Source: Frankiaceae bacterium
Lineage (GTDB): Bacteria > Actinomycetota > Actinomycetes > JAVEEJ01
Direction of reading: 5' to 3'
Length of the DNA: 10,732 nucleotides
Assembly: GCA_030840515.1 (NCBI GenBank)
Contig: JAVEEJ010000123.1
Span: 1-10,732, forward strand
Shown: positions 5,563-10,732 of the stretch, one piece after another
Layout of the letters: each line of letters starts with the position of its first letter
Position numbering within the stretch: position 1 is the first letter of the stretch
The notes under the pieces: model-generated
The model's input: the letters and a program-made list of their open reading frames with translations, nothing else
Databases searched by the model: none
What the model was told of the DNA's origin: nothing
Made by a program: the position numbers and the translations under genes

Positions 5563-8124
5563 ATGCGCCGATCCGTCTCTTCCGTCGTGCTCGCGGTCGT
5601 GGCCGCAGGCACCCTGATCGGCGGCCTCGCTGCACCTGTGGGTGCCAGCAAGCCCGCGTCGGACCCGACGCAGCGAGTCACCCTGGTGCTCGCACCCAAG
5701 GACAGGGTGGCGCTACGCGCGTTGGCCATGGCAAAGGGGCGTCCGACCGCGGCCGGCCTCAAGGCGGCACTGCCTTCCTCTGACGCTTACACCAAGGTGC
5801 CCAGTGCGGCGCGGGCGCTCGGAATGACGGTGCGGTCCAGTCGCCGGTGGGCGATCCAGCTGGAAGGCAAGCGCAGCCACATCCTCAAGGCCTTCGGGGG
5901 CAACCGGCCGGGCTCCGTGCCAGGGCTCCTCACAGTTCCGCAGTCCATGAGCAGCTACGTCTCGCTGGTCCTGGACCAGAACGCCGGACGGGGCGCGTTC
6001 AAGCACGCGGTCACCCACCCTGCGGCCCCGAGCGCCGACGACCTCAGGCAGGCGAACGGGGCGGGCCCGCGCTACGCCCCGCCGAGCAACGGAACGCGCG
6101 CGACGATCGCCACGGTCCAGCTCAGCGACTGGGACAGCAGCTCCCTGAGCACCTACACCGCCGCCTCCCACGCCGCCGACGCCAACCTGCCGAGCTCGGT
6201 GTCCCTGGTTCACAGCGATGACCCCTTCGACCCGGCAGTCTTCGACCCGGACGGCGCCGTAGAGGTGGCGCTCGACCAGGAGTCCGTCTACGCCGTTGCG
6301 CCCTCGGCCAGGCAGCGCGTCTACACGTCGGGCAACTCCATCGGCGGAATGCTGGACTCGATCTACGCCATCGGAGACGACGCCCTGGCCAGCGAGGACG
6401 ACAACATCGTCGCCGCCAGCATCTCGTGGGGAATCTGCGAGTCCGACCTCGGCACGGGCAGTGCCGCCGGTCAGGCCGCAGCCAGCTTCCTGGACGCGGT
6501 GTCCTACGCGACGCTGCTGGGTGTCACGGTCTTCGCGTCGAGCGGTGACGAGGGAACGACCTGCACCAGTCCGACCAGGACGGACGGCAACGGCGACCCC
6601 GTGGTGTACCTGAACGACGTATCGCTGCCGGCGAGCGTGCCGACTGTCGTGTCGGTGGGCGGCACCAGCGGCGGGGTGCCGGACGCCGCTGTCGGACTCA
6701 CGTCGTGGGACGAGGCCGATGACCCGTCGACACCTGCCAACGATCCGCGTGGCTCCGGCGGAGGGTCGTCCAAGCTCTTCGCCCGACCGGACTACCAGGC
6801 TGCTTCGGTCCCGGCCGCCACGAGCCGACAGGTGCCCGACATCGCCGCACTCGCGGGAGATCCGGGCTTCGAGGTCTACACACCCACGACCGGCTGGATC
6901 CGTGTGGGCGGGACGAGCCTCGCATCGCCCGTCTCGGCGGCTTCACTGGCCAACGTCGTGGGAGCCCGGGCCTACGGGTTGGGCAACATCCTCAGCGACC
7001 TGTATGCCGCAGCCCCCTCGGGGTTTGTGGATGTGACGACCCAAGGTGACGGCGGGGCCGTCGGCTCGGCGAAGGGCGCAGCCGCCGACACAGCCGTCGG
7101 CTACGACAACGCCACGGGGCTCGGCGTCCCGAAGTGGACGACGATCGTCCCCGTGCTGACAGGGATTCCTCACCTGAGCCCCACCCGGCGGTGGACCAAC
7201 CAGGTGATCGCCGGTCTCACCATCAGGAAGAGCCCTGGAGCCAGCGCAAACGCTCGCTACCGCGTGGCGGACACGCAGTATGGAGCGGCGGACTGCTCCA
7301 TCACTGCAGGCGAGACCACAACGGCCAATCCGCCCACCAGCTATGACCTGCGCGGGCCGGTTCAGGGAAGTGTCCCGGCGCACTACTACGACGGGGACTA
7401 CGTGCTCGCCGCCGTGGAGCACGATGGGAGCGCGTGCCGAGTCGGCTACCGCACCATCACCCTGGACACGGTGACGCCCCAGCTGAGCAAGCCGGTCATC
7501 GCGGTCTACACGGGCACCGGCAACTCCAAGCTCAAGGCGACCTGGACGTCGAGTGACGACGGCAGCGGTATCGACTACCACCGCGTCGTGGTGCAGCGCT
7601 ACGCGCCTGGGTCGTCGACTCCGGTCACCCAGAAGGACGTGCAGACCAGCGCAACGGCCTACATCTTCGACGGGCTTCCCGGTTACGGGTACGTCGTCAC
7701 GGTCCAGGTGAAGGACCGGGCCGGCAACATCCTGGGCGCCGCGTCATCGAAGACCACCGCGTACGACAACGACGCGCTCGGCTACGGCGGGACTTGGACG
7801 AAGTCGATCAGCGGGAATGACTTCCGCGGCTACTCACGCTACGCCAGCGCGGCCGGTCAGACTGCCGCGCGGACTGCAACTGGACGCGGCTACTACCTGC
7901 TCATGCGCACCTGCTCGATCTGCGGTCGAGCCACGGTCACGGTGGGCGGGGTCAGCAGGACGATCGACCTCTACTCCTCAACCACCAAGTCGCGGGTGCA
8001 GTTCTTCGCCTTCTCGAGTAGCGGCAGCTTCGCTCGCAGCGTCGTCGTGAAGGTGCTGGGCACTCACAGCAGCCGGTCGAAGGGAAACCTGGTGTTCATC
8101 GACGGGATGGTCATCCAGACCTAG
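5563..8124 (+). CDS. Secreted S53-family (sedolisin/kumamolisin-type) serine-carboxyl peptidase with C-terminal beta domains
   Basis: The 853-residue preproprotein has a signal peptide (1-28, cleavage near VGA-SK). An N-terminal prodomain (about 36-150) resembles Pro-kumamolisin activation domains. The catalytic domain (about 155-535) retains the family's key residues: E234 and D238 in EVALDQE, the oxyanion aspartate D329 in ASSGDEG and the nucleophile S452 in GGTSLASP, with SISWG (286-290) in the core. The terminal calcium site is recognisable from D490/V491 (FVDVTTQG) and GYDNATGLG (513-521, D515). The enzyme should therefore be an active endopeptidase, with activity usually favoured at acid pH (family knowledge). 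Residues 536-638 are an unrecognised linker domain with Cys578/Cys625, 639-735 look like a fibronectin type III/Ig fold, and 741-853 form a beta domain resembling binding modules of actinobacterial secreted proteins but with an unusual CSIC (784-787). Such C-terminal modules are longer than in minimal sedolisins. It converges on era. Confidence 0.93.
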   Translation: MRRSVSSVVLAVVAAGTLIGGLAAPVGASKPASDPTQRVTLVLAPKDRVALRALAMAKGRPTAAGLKAALPSSDAYTKVPSAARALGMTVRSSRRWAIQLEGKRSHILKAFGGNRPGSVPGLLTVPQSMSSYVSLVLDQNAGRGAFKHAVTHPAAPSADDLRQANGAGPRYAPPSNGTRATIATVQLSDWDSSSLSTYTAASHAADANLPSSVSLVHSDDPFDPAVFDPDGAVEVALDQESVYAVAPSARQRVYTSGNSIGGMLDSIYAIGDDALASEDDNIVAASISWGICESDLGTGSAAGQAAASFLDAVSYATLLGVTVFASSGDEGTTCTSPTRTDGNGDPVVYLNDVSLPASVPTVVSVGGTSGGVPDAAVGLTSWDEADDPSTPANDPRGSGGGSSKLFARPDYQAASVPAATSRQVPDIAALAGDPGFEVYTPTTGWIRVGGTSLASPVSAASLANVVGARAYGLGNILSDLYAAAPSGFVDVTTQGDGGAVGSAKGAAADTAVGYDNATGLGVPKWTTIVPVLTGIPHLSPTRRWTNQVIAGLTIRKSPGASANARYRVADTQYGAADCSITAGETTTANPPTSYDLRGPVQGSVPAHYYDGDYVLAAVEHDGSACRVGYRTITLDTVTPQLSKPVIAVYTGTGNSKLKATWTSSDDGSGIDYHRVVVQRYAPGSSTPVTQKDVQTSATAYIFDGLPGYGYVVTVQVKDRAGNILGAASSKTTAYDNDALGYGGTWTKSISGNDFRGYSRYASAAGQTAARTATGRGYYLLMRTCSICGRATVTVGGVSRTIDLYSSTTKSRVQFFAFSSSGSFARSVVVKVLGTHSSRSKGNLVFIDGMVIQT
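8121..8124. other. CTAG shared by two convergent stop codons
   Basis: The palindrome CTAG gives TAG on the plus strand (8122-8124) for the S53 gene and TAG on the minus strand (8123-8121) for era. The two coding regions overlap by these four bases and leave no room for a terminator between them, so each transcript must run into the other gene. Confidence 0.95.
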
Positions 8125-9014
8125 AAGCCGAGCTTGCGCAGCTGCTTCGGGTCGCGCTGCCAGTCCTTCGCGACCCGCACGTGCAGGTCGAGGTAGACGC
8201 GCGTGCCGAGCAGTACCTCGATCTGCTGACGTGCGGTGGTCCCGACGTCGCGCAACCGCTCGCCCTTGCGTCCGATCACAATGGCCTTCTGGCTGTCACG
8301 CTCGACGTAGATGTCGGCCCGGATGTCGAGCAGGTCGGCCCGTCCCTCCCGCGGCAGCATCTCGTCGACGATGACCGCCAGCGAGTGGGGCAGTTCGTCA
8401 CGCACGCCTTCCAACGCGGCCTCACGGATGAGCTCGGCGACCATGACCTGGTCGGGCTCGTCGGTGAGCTCACCGTCCGGGTAGAGCACGGGCCCCTCGG
8501 GCAGTAGGCCGACGAGCAGGTCCTCCAGCAGGCCGACCTGCTCGCCTGACACCGCCGACACCGGGATGACTTCGTCCCAGTCCGCGAGTCGGCTGACCGC
8601 AAGCAGCTGCGCACCGACCATGTCCTTGGCGGCCTTGTCGGTCTTGGTGATGACTGCGACCTTGCGCGAGCGACTGAGCTGCGCCACCTCGGCCGCGATG
8701 AACCGGTCGCCCGGCCCCACGGGCTCGTCCGCGGGCACGCAGAGCGCGACGACATCAACCTGGGCCCAGGTCTCACGTACGACGGCATTCAGTCGCTGAC
8801 CCAGCAGTGTGCGCGGCTTGTGCAGCCCAGGCGTGTCGACGAGCACCAGCTGCGCGTCCGGGCGGTGCACGATGCCGCGTACGGCATGACGCGTGGTCTG
8901 CGGCCGGCTGGAGGCGATGGCCACCTTCTGCCCGACCATCGCGTTGGTGAGCGTGGACTTCCCGGCATTGGGTCTGCCGACGAAGCAGGCGAAGCCAGAG
9001 CGGTGAGCGCTCAT
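8121..9014 (-). CDS. era: GTPase Era
   Basis: Era is an essential GTPase that binds the 3' end of 16S rRNA and aids maturation of the 30S subunit. The 297-residue product is full length. The G domain shows G1 GRPNAGKST (13-21), G2 around TTRH (40-43), G3 DTPG (60-63), G4 as TKTD (123-126) and G5 in PVSAVSG (151-157). A C-terminal KH RNA-binding domain contains AIVIGRKGERL (244-254), and the C-terminus is the usual LRKLGF. The TK-x-D form of G4 instead of NKxD is normal for actinobacterial Era. The ATG at 9014 overlaps the stop of the deaminase-like gene as ATGA, so translation is probably coupled. ybeY at the head of the same operon also serves 16S rRNA 3'-end maturation. Confidence 0.97.
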   Translation of the reverse strand: MSAHRSGFACFVGRPNAGKSTLTNAMVGQKVAIASSRPQTTRHAVRGIVHRPDAQLVLVDTPGLHKPRTLLGQRLNAVVRETWAQVDVVALCVPADEPVGPGDRFIAAEVAQLSRSRKVAVITKTDKAAKDMVGAQLLAVSRLADWDEVIPVSAVSGEQVGLLEDLLVGLLPEGPVLYPDGELTDEPDQVMVAELIREAALEGVRDELPHSLAVIVDEMLPREGRADLLDIRADIYVERDSQKAIVIGRKGERLRDVGTTARQQIEVLLGTRVYLDLHVRVAKDWQRDPKQLRKLGF

Positions 9015-9331
9015 GCGCGCAGCTGGCCAGCCGCGTCGGCAGCGAGCAGCACGGGCGACCCGACGTCCGCCAGGAGCGCACGGTCCGCATCGGTGGGCTC
9101 GGTCTCCCCGACGACGGCAACCGCCTCGAACCGCGTGGAGCCGCTGGACACAGCCGCGGCGACGGCGGCCTGCAGTGCCGTGAGGCGTAGCGAAGGAAGC
9201 TCGACGGTGGCTGCCATGTAGGTCCGGCCGATGTCGTCCCGGACGGCCGCCCCTTCGGCAGCTCCGGTGCGAGTTCTGGCCGAACGCGCCAACGTGAGGA
9301 TCTTGCGGTCCTCGTCGCTCAGCTCCGTCAC
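9011..9331 (-). CDS. Cytidine-deaminase-like protein lacking all zinc ligands
   Basis: A 106-residue protein that lines up with small cytidine deaminases over about residues 10-100: GAAVRDDIGRTYMAATVELPS (27-47) matches the region normally reading GAA..G..y.G.NvEnaS, and LTALQAAVAAAVSSG (50-64) takes the place of the CAE-containing helix. The catalytic Cys/His and Glu are absent (about Leu53 and Ala55), as is the PCxxC pair. The whole protein contains no cysteine and no histidine, so deaminase chemistry with zinc is excluded. It probably serves a structural or regulatory role. The same position upstream of era in Mycobacterium tuberculosis (Rv2365c) holds a small conserved hypothetical protein, which suggests a retained gene and not fresh decay. 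Start GTG 9331 has no clear Shine-Dalgarno. Its stop overlaps era as ATGA. It is likely to be annotated simply as cytidine deaminase. Confidence 0.85.
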   Translation of the reverse strand: MTELSDEDRKILTLARSARTRTGAAEGAAVRDDIGRTYMAATVELPSLRLTALQAAVAAAVSSGSTRFEAVAVVGETEPTDADRALLADVGSPVLLAADAAGQLRA

Positions 9332-9339
9332 CCGCTGAG

Positions 9340-9369
9340 TCTAGAAGCAGCCGATCTAGAAGCAGCCGA
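9340..9369. repeat. Perfect 15-bp tandem duplication
   Basis: TCTAGAAGCAGCCGA occurs twice in direct tandem (9340-9354, 9355-9369) in the 49-base gap between the CNNM and deaminase-like genes. It contains the rare CTAG tetramer twice. The unit contributes no ribosome site for the downstream GTG start. It is probably a recent slippage duplication. Confidence 0.9.
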
Positions 9370-9380
9370 GCTGGAGCCCT

Positions 9381-10667
9381 TCACTCAGCGGCGGCTTGCC
9401 CGTCCACCGTCGCCGCCTCGCGCTCCACCAGGACGGTGCTGAGCTTGTTGCGCCGGCCCTTCGCCGCCTCGACAGTCATGACGAGGCCGTCGAGACGCAC
9501 GGACGAGCCAGGGATCGGAACCCGCCCGAGGATGCTCCCGACGAGTCCACCGACGGTCTCGACGTCGTCGCGTTCGAGTTCTTCACCCACCACCTCGCTC
9601 AGGTCGTCCAGCGAGAGCCGGGCGGTGACCCGCCACCGACCTGGCCCCAGGTCCTCGATGCGCGGCGCCTCCCGGTCGTACTCGTCGGTGATCTCGCCCA
9701 CGATCTCCTCGAGCACGTCCTCGATCGTGACCAGCCCGGCGGTGCCGCCGTACTCGTCGATGACGACGGCGATGTGGATCTGGGCCGTCTGCATGTCGCG
9801 AAGCAACTCGTCCACGGGCTTTGACTCGGGGACGAACGTGCCGGGGCGCATGACGTCTTCGACTTTGTCGGCGTCCTTGCCCTCGTAGACGCGGCGCGCG
9901 AGGTCCTTGAGGTAGACGACCCCGATCACGTCGTCCTCGTTCTCGCCCACGACGGGGATGCGCGAGAAGCCGCTGCGCAGCGCGAGCGACATCGCCTGAC
10001 GCACCGTCTTGCCCTGCTCGATCCACACCATGTCGGTGCGCGGCACCATCACCTCGCGTACCAACGTGTCGCCGAGCTCGAAGACCGAGTGGATCATCGC
10101 CCGCTCGTCGCTCTCGATGACCCGCGACTCCTCCGCAAGGTCGACCATGTCGCGCAGCTCTGCCTCGGTGGTGAACGGGCCGTCGCGGAATCCCCGCCCA
10201 GGGGTGAGCGCGTTGCCGAGCAGGATGAGCAGGCGTGGCACCGGACCGAGCACGCGCGCAAGGACGGTGGCGATGGGCGCTGTCGCCAGAGCGACCGCCT
10301 CGGAGTGCTGCCGGCCGAGCGTGCGCGGCGCGACGCCGATCAGGACGAAGCTGATCACCACCATGGAGCCGGCGGCGACGAGCCCACCCGACCACCCTCG
10401 ACCGAGTCGATCGACGACGAAGAACGCCACCAGCACGGTGGCGGTCAGCTCGGCGGCCACCCGCAGCAGCAGGAGCAGGTTGAGATAGCGCGCCGGGTCA
10501 GTGGCGACCCAGCCCATGCTCACCGCACCACGTCGCTCCTCTTTCACGAGTTGCTCCACACGAGCGCGGGAGACCCGGGAGAGCGCGGTGTCAGCGGCAG
10601 CGAGTACGCCGGCGACGAGCACGAGGAGTGCCGCCCAGATGAGCAGCAGCGAGTCGGCGATGCTCAT
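9381..10667 (-). CDS. CNNM/HlyC-CorC family transmembrane protein with paired CBS domains
   Basis: The 428-residue integral membrane protein belongs to the DUF21-CBS-CorC_HlyC family, often annotated 'hemolysin' but related to Mg2+/Co2+ transport or tolerance proteins (CorB/CorC/CNNM). Hydrophobic segments lie at about 5-27, 62-86, 94-117 and 124-151 (DUF21). Two CBS domains follow: about 203-262, beginning VREVMVPRTDMVWI, and 268-328, with VMRPGTFVPESKPVDELLRD and VIDEYGGTAGLVTIEDVLEE. They are the presumed adenine-nucleotide/Mg sensor. A CorC_HlyC domain (about 333-415) ends the fold. I chose ATG 10667 over GTG 10691 because a GGAG lies six bases upstream and the ATG overlaps the ybeY stop as ATGA, the usual operon junction. 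The membrane topology and exact ion remain inferred from family. Confidence 0.95.
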   Translation of the reverse strand: MSIADSLLLIWAALLVLVAGVLAAADTALSRVSRARVEQLVKEERRGAVSMGWVATDPARYLNLLLLLRVAAELTATVLVAFFVVDRLGRGWSGGLVAAGSMVVISFVLIGVAPRTLGRQHSEAVALATAPIATVLARVLGPVPRLLILLGNALTPGRGFRDGPFTTEAELRDMVDLAEESRVIESDERAMIHSVFELGDTLVREVMVPRTDMVWIEQGKTVRQAMSLALRSGFSRIPVVGENEDDVIGVVYLKDLARRVYEGKDADKVEDVMRPGTFVPESKPVDELLRDMQTAQIHIAVVIDEYGGTAGLVTIEDVLEEIVGEITDEYDREAPRIEDLGPGRWRVTARLSLDDLSEVVGEELERDDVETVGGLVGSILGRVPIPGSSVRLDGLVMTVEAAKGRRNKLSTVLVEREAATVDGQAAAE

Positions 10668-10732
10668 CGCGGGCTCCGCTGCTCCTGCCACCCGGACACC
10701 AGCTTGGCCTGCAAGCCGAACATCTCCTTCTC
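10664..10732 (-). CDS. ybeY: Endoribonuclease YbeY, C-terminal 22 residues only
   Basis: An open frame enters from the right edge and ends in TGA at 10666-10664, encoding EKEMFGLQAKLVSGW followed by seven residues. The EMFGLQ...W pattern and the ATGA junction with the CNNM gene match the tail of YbeY (rRNA maturation factor) and the standard actinobacterial order ybeY-CNNM-era. The catalytic zinc histidines lie upstream, outside the window, so identity rests on the tail and the context. Confidence 0.8.
   Translation of the reverse strand, partial: EKEMFGLQAKLVSGWQEQRSPR

Noticed and set aside
8637..8648. Era G4 motif TKTD in place of NKxD as a possible loss of function
   Set aside because: TKxD is the usual form in actinobacterial Era proteins, so this is normal.
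10668..10691. GTG at 10691 as start of the CNNM protein
   Set aside because: ATG 10667 has a well-placed GGAG and the ATGA overlap with ybeY; the extra eight residues are not part of the hydrophobic N-terminus.
1..10732. Defence island, mobile element, prophage or CRISPR array
   Set aside because: No transposase, integrase, nuclease or repeat-spacer pattern is present; apart from the era-recO insert, the genes match ordinary actinobacterial housekeeping order.

Overview
The window is high-GC DNA with short gaps, GTG and ATG starts and ATGA stop/start overlaps. Together with the gene order, this points to an actinobacterium, and the secreted proteins fit Nocardioidaceae or a relative (inference from recognition, not a search). 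Nothing suggests a phage, plasmid, IS element, tRNA, rRNA or CRISPR array. No gap between genes exceeds about 180 bases.

Layout. Right part (8121-10732, minus strand): a conserved housekeeping operon, read from the right as ybeY (only its C-terminus is present), a CNNM/HlyC-CorC-type CBS-domain membrane protein, a small cytidine-deaminase-like protein with no zinc ligands, and era. ybeY/CNNM and cda-like/era overlap as ATGA. Left-centre (1407-2958, minus strand): recO, then the cis-prenyl transferase uppS. Far left (1-1224, minus strand): the first 408 residues of a secreted LAS-type (ARB-07466-like) metallopeptidase whose C-terminus lies outside the window.

Between era and recO, which belong to the same conserved neighbourhood in actinobacteria, lie three genes on the opposite (+) strand (3030-8124): a secreted LVIVD-repeat beta-propeller protein, a cytoplasmic two-domain GNAT acetyltransferase, and a large secreted S53 (sedolisin/kumamolisin-type) serine-carboxyl peptidase with extra C-terminal beta domains. 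The housekeeping genes serve rRNA maturation and ribosome assembly (ybeY, era), recombination repair (recO) and polyprenyl carrier synthesis (uppS). The + strand block looks like an accessory insertion devoted mainly to the extracellular space.

The most notable non-gene signals are a perfect 7-bp inverted repeat spanning the recO start codon, a CTAG that supplies both convergent stop codons of the S53 gene and era, a perfect 15-bp tandem duplication before the cda-like gene, and a 182-base leader before the secreted metallopeptidase with a weak resemblance to a c-di-AMP riboswitch core. I see no convincing undescribed multi-gene system. The best leads are the uncharacterised C-terminal domains of the two secreted peptidases and the dead deaminase-like protein fixed next to era.
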